Source: CALFXN01 sp937957815 (GTDB lineage: Bacteria > Synergistota > Synergistia > Synergistales > Aminobacteriaceae). From it: a DNA stretch of 37,540 bases. The stretch is taken from contig DAIQNX010000028.1 in NCBI GenBank assembly GCA_036788195.1, positions 1 through 37,540 of the forward strand, in the 5' to 3' direction. Positions 30,642 through 37,540 of the stretch are shown here, piece by piece. How positions within the stretch are numbered: the stretch's first letter is position 1; every line of letters starts with the position of its first letter. The notes under the pieces were generated by a model, which was not told where the DNA came from, did no database searches, and was given only the letters and a program-made list of their open reading frames with translations. The position numbers were made by a program, and so were the translations under genes.

Positions 30642-31013
30642 ATGAAGGTTCTCGCGGTCAACGGAAGTCCGCGGAAGACGTGGAACACGGCGACGCTTCT
30701 CGCGAAGGTGCTCGAGGGCGCGGAGTCGGAAGGGGCGCGAACGGAGATGGTTCACCTCGGCGACCTGCGGTTTTCCGGGTGCGTGAGTTGTTTCGCGTGC
30801 AAACTCAGGGGCGGCGAAAGCTACGGCCGGTGCGCCGTCCGGGACGACCTCCGGCCGGTTCTCGAATCGGTCGGGGATGTCGACGCGCTTGTTCTCGGCT
30901 CGTCCGGCAGGCCGAGGTGCTGCGGGAGGATTCGTGAGCCGGGGAGTCCCGGAGTGTGCAATAATTACGAACAAATGGATATTGCGGAGGTATCGATGTG
31001 CTCACGACCCTGA
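30642..31013 (+). pseudogene. Truncated NADPH-dependent FMN reductase gene
   Basis: The first 88 residues (to about 30905) are a good flavodoxin-fold start: MKVLAVNGSPRKTWNTATLL, the CVSCFACK cysteine pair motif, and VDALVLGS at the place where family members continue with SPVYFxxxSG. Here the homology ends abruptly and a Cys/Arg/Gly-rich tail (GRPRCCGRIREPG) leads to a stop at 31013, inside the next gene. Normal length is about 180-210 residues. In another frame AEVLREDS-stop follows the break and could be the original C-terminus, pointing to an internal deletion. An intact paralogue lies at 35087-35710 and the first 40 bases of the two are very alike. TATGAT at 30583-30588 may be its old -10 box. 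Confidence 0.7.
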
Positions 31014-32035
31014 AGCGTCTGCTTCCCGGAATGCTCCTGATCGCCGCCGCCGGCGCGGCGCTTCTCGTTTCCGATCTCCCGTCCCGCGTCGGGAAGAACG
31101 GTCCGGACGACGGCCGGAACGCGGCCGAAATTCGTTGCCGGAAGATATTCTTTCTCAACTACGTCGATTCGGCTCCGGCGGAGGAAACCCTCAATGGATT
31201 CCGCAGGGCGCTCCGTGACGCGGGGTGGACGGAGGGGAGAGAGTACGCTCTGTCCGTCGTCAACGCGCAGGGCGACATGCCGACGCTCTCGGCGATGATC
31301 GACAACGCCCTCGGCCGGAACGCGGATTTGATCGCGCTCACGTCCACGCCCGCGCTCCAGGCCGCGCTGAAGAAGGTGCGGACGATCCCCGTGATCTTCG
31401 GCGTCGTCGCGAACCCCGTCGCGGCGGGGGCAGGGACGAGCGACGCGAATCACCTTCCGAACGTGACGGGCGTCTCGTCGGCGTCGGCCTACGCGGAGGG
31501 AGTCGCCGCGCTTCTCGGCTGCGTCAGGGGAGCGAAGCGCGTCGGAACGCTCGTGAACCCGTCCGAAGTCAACTGCGTCTACAACCTCGGACGCGTCACG
31601 GAAGAACTCGCCGCGCGGGGCGTCGAGTGCGTCTCCGTTCCCGTATCGACTCCGGCCGAGATCTCCGACGGAATCCGGGCGCTGCTCGCGAAGCGGGTCG
31701 ACGCAGTGCTCCAGGTCGTCGGGAATATCTTCATGTCGTCGTTCGCCCCGATCTCGAAGGCGTGCCTCGACGCGGGGGTTCCGCTCTTCGCGTTCGATAC
31801 GAGCGCCGCGACGAACGGAGGCGCCGCCGTGACGGTGGCCCGGGACTATGCGGCCGGGGGTGAGGACATGGGGCGTCTCGCGATCCGCGTTCTCGGCGGC
31901 GAGAACCCCGCGGGAATCCCGTTCTCGCCCGTCAGCCGGACGGTCGTCACGATCAACGGGGCGAACGCCCGGCGATACGGGCTGGACATTCCGGAGTCGC
32001 TGCGGCGCTCGGCGCGGATGGTTCCGGGGCGATGA
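30998..32035 (+). CDS. TrpX-like ABC transporter substrate-binding protein
   Basis: A 345-aa exported protein of the PF04392 family (TrpX/YtrX type). It has an N-terminal membrane/signal segment (LLPGMLLIAAAGAALLVSDL). Characteristic segments are IFFLNYVDSAPAEETLNGFR, DLIALTSTPALQAALKKVRT, IPVIFGVVANPVAAGA, and VPLFAFDTSAATNGGAAVTV. Family members bind aromatic amino acids such as tryptophan, or related solutes. GTG 30998 is chosen from GGAGG 7 bases upstream. It is the first intact gene of an operon with STAS, permease and ATPase genes, and a tryptophanase-type gene lies 5 kb downstream, which favours an aromatic amino acid as ligand. Confidence 0.82.
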   Translation: MLTTLKRLLPGMLLIAAAGAALLVSDLPSRVGKNGPDDGRNAAEIRCRKIFFLNYVDSAPAEETLNGFRRALRDAGWTEGREYALSVVNAQGDMPTLSAMIDNALGRNADLIALTSTPALQAALKKVRTIPVIFGVVANPVAAGAGTSDANHLPNVTGVSSASAYAEGVAALLGCVRGAKRVGTLVNPSEVNCVYNLGRVTEELAARGVECVSVPVSTPAEISDGIRALLAKRVDAVLQVVGNIFMSSFAPISKACLDAGVPLFAFDTSAATNGGAAVTVARDYAAGGEDMGRLAIRVLGGENPAGIPFSPVSRTVVTINGANARRYGLDIPESLRRSARMVPGR

Positions 32036-32054
32036 CCGGAAGGGGCGCTCGGGA

Positions 32055-33233
32055 ATGCGCATAGAACGGCGAGAGGAATCGACGGAGCTTCTCCTGGCGC
32101 TCGAAGGGCGGCTCGACGCGGGGAGCTGCCGCGCCCTCGAGGACGAGTTCGAGGAGGCGTTGCGGCGGGGGGCGTATCGCGTCGCGCTCGACATGGGCGG
32201 CGTGGATTTTCTGAGCTCGGCGGGCATCCGGAGCCTTCTGCGCTACAGGAAGGTTCTGGCATCGCTCGGCGGCGATCTCCGCATCCGGCGATCATCTGCA
32301 TTCGTCAGGGAGATTCTGGGAATGGTGGGGATGGACGAACTCTTCGCCACTCTCGACCGTCCTTCGGCGACAGATCCGGAAGACGACGGCGAGCGGTATG
32401 TCCTGAACCCGGCCGGGGGCTTTCACGCCATGTTTCCAGCGCCGGGGAAACCGTTCGCGTGTGACGGGCGCTCGTGGGGGCTCGGAATCGGATCGTTCGG
32501 AGGGGAGGATGGCGTGGCTGGCGAGGTGATGATTGTCGCGGGATTCGCGATGCAGCTTCCTCCGGGCGACGGCGGGACACCGGATTTCATGGCCGCGTCG
32601 GGAGAGTTCGTCCCGTCGGTCAGATTTTCGTCGGGGTTCGTGTTCCACGGCGAATCGTCGATCTGCCTGCGGTTCTCCGAAGACCTTCCGGGTGTGCCGC
32701 TCTCGGCGCTTGTCGGGAGGGCGATCGGGGCGACCGGGGCCCGGATGGTCGCGATGGCGATCGTCGCGGAAACATCGGGGCTCGTCGGCGCGAGCCTGAA
32801 TCTGCGCTCCACGGAAGGCGGTCTCGCGCGTGCGGGAAGCGCGCCGCCGGACGCGGACTTTTTTGCGTTCCCGGCCGTGCGAGAGCACTTGGCCTATTGG
32901 CCGGAGAAGCGGTACGACCGGCATCTGGCAGTCGTGGTCGGCGCGGCGGCGATCGGCCATTCCGGTGACCTCGCGCCGCAGTTTCGTTCCCTCGGGCCAG
33001 GCGACGACCTTCGGGGGCACTTCCACGCGGCGGTGTTCCCGTTCCGGGCGATCCCCAGGGGCCGGGTGGAGCTCCGTCCGCTGCTCGCGAAGATCTTCGA
33101 CGCGCTCACGCCCGTCGGGATGCTTCACCTGTTGCACGACCGGCGTCCGATCTCCGGCGCGGGGGAGAGCGCGTTTCTGGGCGGCGCTCTCTGGGCCGGG
33201 CCGTTGACGGCGCCCGAAGGAGGCGACGCGTGA
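32055..33233 (+). CDS. STAS-domain protein with a large unknown C-terminal region
   Basis: A 392-aa cytoplasmic protein. Residues 1 to about 100 form a STAS domain of the anti-sigma-factor-antagonist type: MRIERREESTELLLALEGRL, then VALDMGGVDFLSSAGIRSLL with Ser55 at the position phosphorylated in SpoIIAA, and GGDLRIRRSSAFVREILGMV. The remaining about 290 residues show no known domain; they contain GFAMQLPPGDGGTPDFMAAS and GHFHAAVFPFRAIPRG. It lies between the binding protein and the permease genes (20 bp after the former, 4-bp overlap with the latter), so it is made with the transporter. A regulatory role by phosphorylation-dependent binding is plausible. The start ATG 32055 has AGGGG about 9 bases upstream. 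No known TrpXYZ system has such a subunit to my knowledge. Confidence 0.65.
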   Translation: MRIERREESTELLLALEGRLDAGSCRALEDEFEEALRRGAYRVALDMGGVDFLSSAGIRSLLRYRKVLASLGGDLRIRRSSAFVREILGMVGMDELFATLDRPSATDPEDDGERYVLNPAGGFHAMFPAPGKPFACDGRSWGLGIGSFGGEDGVAGEVMIVAGFAMQLPPGDGGTPDFMAASGEFVPSVRFSSGFVFHGESSICLRFSEDLPGVPLSALVGRAIGATGARMVAMAIVAETSGLVGASLNLRSTEGGLARAGSAPPDADFFAFPAVREHLAYWPEKRYDRHLAVVVGAAAIGHSGDLAPQFRSLGPGDDLRGHFHAAVFPFRAIPRGRVELRPLLAKIFDALTPVGMLHLLHDRRPISGAGESAFLGGALWAGPLTAPEGGDA

Positions 33234-34162
33234 GTCTTCTCGCGGGAGCGCTCACGATGGGTTTCATCCTCGCGGTGATGGCCCTCGGAGTCTTCGTCAC
33301 GTTCCGGATCTTCGGCTTCGCGGATCTCGGGACCGACGGCGTCCTGACACTCGGGGCCGCCGTGGCGGCCATCCTCATCGCCCGGGGAGCGTCCCCCGTC
33401 GTCGCGACGCTCGCGGCGGCCGGAGCCGGAATGCTGGCCGGATGCACGACCGGAGTGCTTCACACGCGCCTTCGGGTCAACAGCCTTCTGTCGGGGATCC
33501 TCGTCATGACCGGGCTCTACTCTGTCAACCTTCGGATCATGGGCGGGAGCAACGTTCCCCTGTCGCGGACGGCGACGCTCGCCGACATGGCGGGGACGGT
33601 GATCCGGAAGCTGACGGGCCTCGAAACGGTCCGCATGGGAGCCTGGAGCGTTCTGACGGGGGATCTCGCGGCCCTCGCGGGCGCGGCGGCCGTCGCGTGT
33701 CTTCTCGCCCTGGCGCTCCGCGTCTTCCTGGCGACGGACTTCGGCGTCGCGCTCCGGGCGTCGGGGGACAACGCACAGTCGGCGCTCGCGCAGGGTGTGA
33801 GCGCACCCGACATGCTTCTCATCAGCCTCGCGGTTTCGGGGGGATTCTCGGCTCTTTCCGGCGCGCTTCTCGCGCAGTACCAGGGGTTCGCTGACGTCCA
33901 GATGGGTGTCGGAACGCTCGTTCTCGGGCTCGCGAGCGTCATCATCGGACAGGCGCTCGTGCGCACGCGCGCGCTCGGCGTCGCGATCGCCGGGACGGTC
34001 ATGGGGTCGGTCCTGTTCCGGTTGCTCGTCTCGATCGCGCTCCGATGGGGGCTCGATCCGAACGACCTCAAACTCGTCACGGCGGCATTCGTTCTCGCGA
34101 CGCTCGTTCTTCCGGACCTGGCTGCGCGTTTCGGAAAGGGAAAGGGAGTCGGACGTGCTTGA
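33230..34162 (+). CDS. TrpY-like ABC transporter permease
   Basis: A 310-aa membrane protein with about eight hydrophobic segments, of the branched-chain-amino-acid/TrpY permease type (BPD_transp_2-like). The N-terminus MSLLAGALTMGFILAVMALG is a typical first helix, followed by FGFADLGTDGVLTLGAAVAA, a signature of this permease group, and the cytoplasmic loop DFGVALRASGDNAQSALAQG. The GTG start overlaps the STAS gene stop by 4 bp, and its own 3' end overlaps the ATPase gene by 8 bp. It forms the channel that works with the TrpX-like binding protein. Confidence 0.85.
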   Translation: MSLLAGALTMGFILAVMALGVFVTFRIFGFADLGTDGVLTLGAAVAAILIARGASPVVATLAAAGAGMLAGCTTGVLHTRLRVNSLLSGILVMTGLYSVNLRIMGGSNVPLSRTATLADMAGTVIRKLTGLETVRMGAWSVLTGDLAALAGAAAVACLLALALRVFLATDFGVALRASGDNAQSALAQGVSAPDMLLISLAVSGGFSALSGALLAQYQGFADVQMGVGTLVLGLASVIIGQALVRTRALGVAIAGTVMGSVLFRLLVSIALRWGLDPNDLKLVTAAFVLATLVLPDLAARFGKGKGVGRA

Positions 34163-34967
34163 CGTCAGGGGAATCGTCAAAACCTTCCATCCCGGAACGG
34201 AAAACGAGGTTCGCGCGTTGCGCGGAGTCGACCTTCTCGTCGGCGACGGGACATTCGTGGTGGTCATCGGAACGAACGGGTCGGGAAAGTCCACGCTCCA
34301 GAATGCTGTGTCGGGGAGCGTCATCGTCGATCGGGGGACGATCCTGCTCGCCGGGCGGAACATCACGCGATGGCCGGAGCACAGACGTGCGGCGCTCGTC
34401 GGGCGCGTCTTTCAGAACCCGTTCAGCGGCACGGCGCCCCACATGACGGTTGGAGAGAACCTCGCGCTGGCCTCGCGGCGGGGATTGCGGCGCACGCTGC
34501 GCCCGAACGAATCGATCCGGTCGCGCGAGGAGCTCGCCGAACGCGTCAGGACACTTGGAATGGGGCTCGAGAATCGCCTCGACGACGAAATCGGCTCGCT
34601 TTCCGGAGGACAGCGGCAGGCTCTGACGCTGCTGATGGCGACGGTACGCCGTCCCGAACTGCTGCTGCTCGACGAACACACCGCCGCACTCGACCCGCGC
34701 GCGGCGGAGATGATCATTCGCGTCACCGACGGCCTCGTGCGTGCGGAAAATCTCACGACGCTGATGGTCACCCACTCGATGCAGCAGGCCGTGAGCCTTG
34801 GGGACCGGCTCGTCATGATGCACGGAGGGCGCGTCGTCGCGGACATTTCAGGCGACGCGAAGAAGCGCCTGAGACCGGGAGATCTTCTCGATCGCTTCGA
34901 TGCGATCAGGCGCCGGGAGCAGATCGATCAGTCGGTGGCGGAAATGCTCCGGGAAACGTACGTGTAG
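34155..34967 (+). CDS. TrpZ-like ABC transporter ATP-binding protein
   Basis: A 270-aa ATPase. Walker A IGTNGSGKST at about residue 40, Q-loop VFQNPFSGTAPHMTVGENLA, signature LSGGQRQALT, Walker B LLLLDEHTAALDP and the H-loop MVTHSMQQAV are complete; DEHTAALDP in place of DEPTxALDP is the usual variant of the TrpZ/YtrE-like group. GTG 34155 follows GGGAG and overlaps the permease gene by 8 bp. It energises the TrpY-like permease. It ends 119 bp before the intact FMN reductase gene; no gene is seen in that interval. Confidence 0.87.
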   Translation: MLDVRGIVKTFHPGTENEVRALRGVDLLVGDGTFVVVIGTNGSGKSTLQNAVSGSVIVDRGTILLAGRNITRWPEHRRAALVGRVFQNPFSGTAPHMTVGENLALASRRGLRRTLRPNESIRSREELAERVRTLGMGLENRLDDEIGSLSGGQRQALTLLMATVRRPELLLLDEHTAALDPRAAEMIIRVTDGLVRAENLTTLMVTHSMQQAVSLGDRLVMMHGGRVVADISGDAKKRLRPGDLLDRFDAIRRREQIDQSVAEMLRETYV

Positions 34968-35086
34968 GTGTCGCAACGGATACGCAAGAGAAGCCATCTG
35001 GCAATCGGCGTTCTGTGGCAGCCTTCGGATATCGGGATCGGACCGCAGACAAAACCTGCGGGCCGCCACAACGGGGAGGTCGTACG

Positions 35087-35710
35087 ATGAAGGTTCTTCT
35101 GATCAACGGAAGTCCGCACGCTGCGGGCTGCACGTTCACGGCGCTCGGCGAGGTCGCGTCGCAGCTCGGGAAACACGGGATCGAAACACGAATCCTCCAT
35201 ATCGGCAATAAACCGGTCCAGGACTGCACCGCATGCGGCGCGTGCGCGAAGTCGGGATACTGTGTCTTCAAAGGCGATTCGGTGAACGAGTGCATCGACC
35301 TGCTCAAAGATTCGGACGGGCTCGTCGTGGGTTCTCCGGTCTATTTCGCGGGGCCATCGGGGCAGATCACGTCGTTTCTCGACCGGATGTTCTTCATGAA
35401 GTCGGGCGCTTACGCGAACAAGCCCGCGGCGGCGGTCGTGAGCTGCCGCAGGGGAGGGGCGAGCGCGTCGTTCGACCGGCTGAATAAATACTTCACGATC
35501 GCGCGGATGCCCGTCGTGTCGTCTCAATACTGGAACAGCGTCCACGGCAACACGCCCGACGAGGTCCGGCAGGACCTCGAGGGGGTGCAGACGATGCGCA
35601 CGCTCGGCGACAATATGGCGTGGATGCTCGCGTCCATCGCGGCCGGACGTTCCGCCGGAGTTCCGCTTCCCGTGCCGGAGAAGCGCCTGCAGACGAACTT
35701 CATCCGGTAG
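35087..35710 (+). CDS. NADPH-dependent FMN reductase/flavodoxin-fold protein
   Basis: A 207-aa flavoprotein of the NADPH-dependent FMN reductase (iron-sulphur flavoprotein-like) group. MKVLLINGSPHAAGCTFTAL contains the flavin phosphate loop, CTACGACAKSGYC is a Cys-rich motif like that of iron-sulphur flavoproteins, and DGLVVGSPVYFAGPSGQITS then FLDRMFF is the second flavin contact. It likely transfers electrons from NAD(P)H to a quinone, flavin or metal. AGGGGAGG-type signal (GGGGAGGT) precedes the ATG. It follows the ABC operon and its 3' end overlaps the AraC gene end by 11 bp on the opposite strand. A truncated paralogue lies at 30642. Confidence 0.85.
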   Translation: MKVLLINGSPHAAGCTFTALGEVASQLGKHGIETRILHIGNKPVQDCTACGACAKSGYCVFKGDSVNECIDLLKDSDGLVVGSPVYFAGPSGQITSFLDRMFFMKSGAYANKPAAAVVSCRRGGASASFDRLNKYFTIARMPVVSSQYWNSVHGNTPDEVRQDLEGVQTMRTLGDNMAWMLASIAAGRSAGVPLPVPEKRLQTNFIR

Positions 35711-36575
35711 GGGATCCGGCGCGGGGGGATTCGCCGGACCGGACGCAGCGGGCGAAGGTTCCCGGCGTCATGCCGGTGATCTGCCGGAAGATGCGCGTGA
35801 AGTGGCTCTGGTCGGCGAACCCCAGCTCGGCGGCCGTCGCCGTGGCGTTCCAGCCGCGGCGCAGGAGGTCCTGCGCGCGGCGCACGCGCCCCTGAAGCTG
35901 ATAGGCGTGCGGCGGCAGTCCGTAGGCGCTCCGGAAGGCCCTCACGAGTCGGAAGGGATTGCACCCCGCGGTGGCGGCGAGTTCGGGCAGGTTCACGTCT
36001 TCGGAGACGCGCTCGTCGAGGTAGGCGCGGACGCGCTCCATCGTCGCGCGCGAGACGCGGTCCGGCGGCGGCGCGTCCCGGATTGCGTGGCGGCGGACGA
36101 ACCCGGTGAGAATTTCGAGGAGGCGTTCCTGGCGTTCGAGCGTCGTCCCGCGGTCGAGATCGAGCATCCGGTGAAGCGTCAGGATGGCGAACGAAAGCGG
36201 CGGGTCGGCGATCGTACCCTGTGGCAGCGACGGAAGGCCGCGTGAGCCGGGAATGACCCGGGAGGCCGCGTCGGTGAGAAGGTCCGGGTCGACGTAGAAC
36301 ATCCGGTAGCTCCACCCCGAGCGGTCGACGCCGTGCCCCGTGTGCGCCTCGCCGGGGAAGACGATGGCGACGTTTCCGGCGGGTGCGATGCCCCGGACGC
36401 CGTGAAGGCGCATCGTCAGTCCGCCGCGTTCGATCACCCCGAACGCGAACGTCTCGTGCGTGTGCCACGAGTAGGACTGCGTCGCGTAGTCGGCGGCCAG
36501 AAGCTCCACGCCCGGCAGATCGCGACAGCGCCAGTACCGGACCCGTTCTCTGCGTCCCGACGTCCCCTCCGTCAC
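35700..36575 (-). CDS. AraC-family transcriptional regulator
   Basis: A 291-aa regulator. The N-terminal sensing part is a cupin-like domain: HTHETFAFGVIERGGLTMRL, PAGNVAIVFPGEAHTGHG and YRMFYVDPDLL are typical of AraC proteins that bind a small effector. The C-terminal part (about 185-280) has two helix-turn-helix motifs: LPELAATAGCNPFRLVRAFR then SAYGLPPHAYQLQGRVRRAQ, and TATAAELGFADQSHFTRIFR then QITGMTPGTFAR. GTG 36575 is chosen because AGAGGGGG lies about 8 bases upstream. It is divergent from the tryptophanase-family gene with only 108 bp between them, so it is likely the local regulator of that gene and perhaps of the ABC operon. Confidence 0.85.
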   Translation of the reverse strand: MTEGTSGRRERVRYWRCRDLPGVELLAADYATQSYSWHTHETFAFGVIERGGLTMRLHGVRGIAPAGNVAIVFPGEAHTGHGVDRSGWSYRMFYVDPDLLTDAASRVIPGSRGLPSLPQGTIADPPLSFAILTLHRMLDLDRGTTLERQERLLEILTGFVRRHAIRDAPPPDRVSRATMERVRAYLDERVSEDVNLPELAATAGCNPFRLVRAFRSAYGLPPHAYQLQGRVRRAQDLLRRGWNATATAAELGFADQSHFTRIFRQITGMTPGTFARCVRSGESPRAGSPTG

Positions 36576-36602
36576 GGATTCGCCCCCTCTTTCCGCGTCA
36601 AA

Positions 36603-36629
36603 ATTGTACAAGCTCGCGGAACATATCAA
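36603..36629 (-). promoter_or_regulatory. Candidate promoter of the AraC gene, with TTGTACAA palindrome
   Basis: On the minus strand TTGATA (36624-36629, 5/6) and TACAAT (36603-36608, 5/6) are separated by 15 bp, shorter than ideal. The -10 overlaps the perfect palindrome TTGTACAA (36604-36611), inside the 108-bp divergent region with the lyase gene. AraC-family sites are usually direct repeats, so the palindrome may belong to another regulator. The plus-strand promoter for the lyase gene is not clear. Confidence 0.4.
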
Positions 36630-36683
36630 GTATATCCTTGTCGTCGGAAAAGTGACACCAACGAGAAGAGGGGGAGTTCGGTC

Positions 36684-37540
36684 ATGGTACAGCGCATTCA
36701 GCCGGAACCGTTCCGTATCAAGATGGTGGAACCGCTGCAGATTCCCGACGCGGCGCAGCGGGAGAAGGCGCTCGAAGCAGCCCATTTCAACATGTTCGGT
36801 CTCCGGTCGCGGGACGTCTATATCGACCTGCTCACGGACTCGGGCACGGGCGCGATGAGCAAGAACCAGTGGGCCGCACTCATGAGGGGCGACGAGGCCT
36901 ATGCGGGCGCGGACAGCTTCTACGCGCTCAGGGACTCCGTGAAGGACGTCCTCGGCTTCGACTACGTCATCCCCACCCACCAGGGGCGCGCGGCCGAAAA
37001 CGTCGTCTTCGGAACGCTCGTGAAGAAGGGGCAGCACATCCTCTTCAACATGCCCTTCGACACGACGAGGGCGCACGTCTTCGCGAACGGCGCGATCCCC
37101 GTCGACTGCGTCGTCGACCAGGCGTTCGATCCGGCGTTCGAAGCGCCGTTCAAGGGGAACATGGACATCGCCAAGCTCGAGGCCGCCATCGCGAAGTACG
37201 GCGCGGACGGCATTCCGCTCATCATGACGACGGTCACGAACAACTCCGGCGGCGGCCAGCCCGTCAGCCTCGAAAACCTCCGCGCGACGTCGGCCGTCGC
37301 GAAGAAGCACGGAATCCCGTTCTTCCTCGACGCGGCCCGGATGGCCGAAAACGCGTGGTTCATCAAGATTCGCGAGGAGGCCTGCAAGAACATGTCGCTC
37401 GCGGAGATCCTGAAGGCGACGATGGACACGGCGGACGCGATCTCCGTCTCCTGCAAGAAGGACCCGCTCGTGAACATCGGCGGCATGATCTGCTGCCGGA
37501 CGCAGGAGATGTACCACACGCTGCTGCCGCGCCTGATCGT
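36684..37540 (+). CDS. tnaA: Tryptophanase/tyrosine phenol-lyase family enzyme, runs off the window
   Basis: 285 residues visible, no stop before the window ends. It is a PLP beta-eliminating lyase: EPFRIKMVEPL at the start, then DVYIDLLTDSGTGAMSKNQW, MRGDEAYAGADSFYAL, IPTHQGRAAENVVFG, NSGGGQPVSLENLRA, FFLDAARMAENAWFIK, and the Schiff-base lysine region ISVSCKKDPLVNIGGM. These enzymes split tryptophan to indole, or tyrosine to phenol, with pyruvate and ammonia. The features are mixed: FDTTRAH, the RGDEAY start and AARMAEN look like tryptophanase, while VNIGG resembles tyrosine phenol-lyase. The residues that decide specificity lie past the window edge. GGGGGAG lies 8 bases upstream of ATG 36684. 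Co-location with an aromatic-type ABC transporter and an AraC regulator supports an aromatic-catabolism unit. Confidence 0.75.
   Translation, partial: MVQRIQPEPFRIKMVEPLQIPDAAQREKALEAAHFNMFGLRSRDVYIDLLTDSGTGAMSKNQWAALMRGDEAYAGADSFYALRDSVKDVLGFDYVIPTHQGRAAENVVFGTLVKKGQHILFNMPFDTTRAHVFANGAIPVDCVVDQAFDPAFEAPFKGNMDIAKLEAAIAKYGADGIPLIMTTVTNNSGGGQPVSLENLRATSAVAKKHGIPFFLDAARMAENAWFIKIREEACKNMSLAEILKATMDTADAISVSCKKDPLVNIGGMICCRTQEMYHTLLPRLI

Noticed and set aside
1..37540. tRNA, rRNA, CRISPR arrays, insertion sequences
   Set aside because: I looked for cloverleaf-type sequences, regularly spaced repeats and transposase motifs in the intergenic regions and found none I could support.

Overview
The window is about 37.5 kb of GC-rich bacterial DNA with strongly G/C-biased third codon positions. 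It is dense in genes for taking up and breaking down peptides and amino acids: a C69 dipeptidase, an M14 zinc peptidase-like acylase, an M24 aminopeptidase, an oligopeptide ABC transporter, a gamma-glutamyltransferase, a D-cysteine desulfhydrase, an acetamidase, an aromatic-amino-acid-type ABC transporter and a tryptophanase/tyrosine phenol-lyase. This is the profile of an anaerobic, amino-acid-fermenting bacterium. The gene set and style fit Synergistota best, but that is an inference from content because the window contains no rRNA or other marker. Two runs of exactly 100 N (27455-27554 and 29492-29591) are scaffold gaps, so gene order across them is not proven.

Layout. 1-1566 (+): molybdate-binding ModA followed at 4 bp by a DUF364-type protein. 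1643-7065 (-): a five-gene operon reading C69 dipeptidase, small secreted Rossmann-like protein, DctM-like permease, 56-aa membrane peptide and M14 succinylglutamate desuccinylase-like protein, with a good promoter at 7038-7065 and two strong intercistronic hairpins; an unexplained 67-codon open frame lies at its end. 7066-10948: three small exported proteins, two carrying the same CX2CX11CX2C zinc-ribbon-like module, on both sides of a minus-strand pair made of an archaeal/plant-type D-aminoacyl-tRNA deacylase (DTD2) and a glutamine-amidotransferase-like protein that lacks its nucleophile. A near-identical 19-bp motif lies upstream of both zinc-ribbon loci. 10974-12162: a GNAT acetyltransferase and the decayed remains of a hybrid histidine kinase.

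12163-20339 (+): a peptide module of M24 aminopeptidase, substrate-binding protein, two permeases, two ATPases and gamma-glutamyltransferase, in one direction with overlapping or closely spaced genes. 20495-23971 (+): a secreted amidinotransferase-fold enzyme and a 730-aa exported protein built of five copies of an unrecognised ~125-residue repeat, closed by a clear intrinsic terminator. 24447-26648: a broken AAA ATPase gene, a possible macrodomain-like gene and a PIN/Phd-type toxin-antitoxin pair, which looks like an accessory island. 26745-30475: type-4 uracil-DNA glycosylase, acetamidase/formamidase, YeiH-type exporter and D-cysteine desulfhydrase, all but one cut by the N gaps and none complete apart from possible short tails.

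30642-37540 (+): a truncated NADPH:FMN reductase copy, then a TrpXYZ-like ABC system (binding protein, a STAS-domain protein, permease, ATPase), an intact FMN reductase paralogue, a divergent AraC-type regulator and a tryptophanase-family gene running off the end. Import of an aromatic amino acid, its beta-elimination and control by the AraC protein form a coherent catabolic unit.

The least explained items are the zinc-ribbon family with its shared upstream motif, the five-repeat protein, the STAS protein inside an ABC operon, and the DTD2/pseudo-amidotransferase pair.
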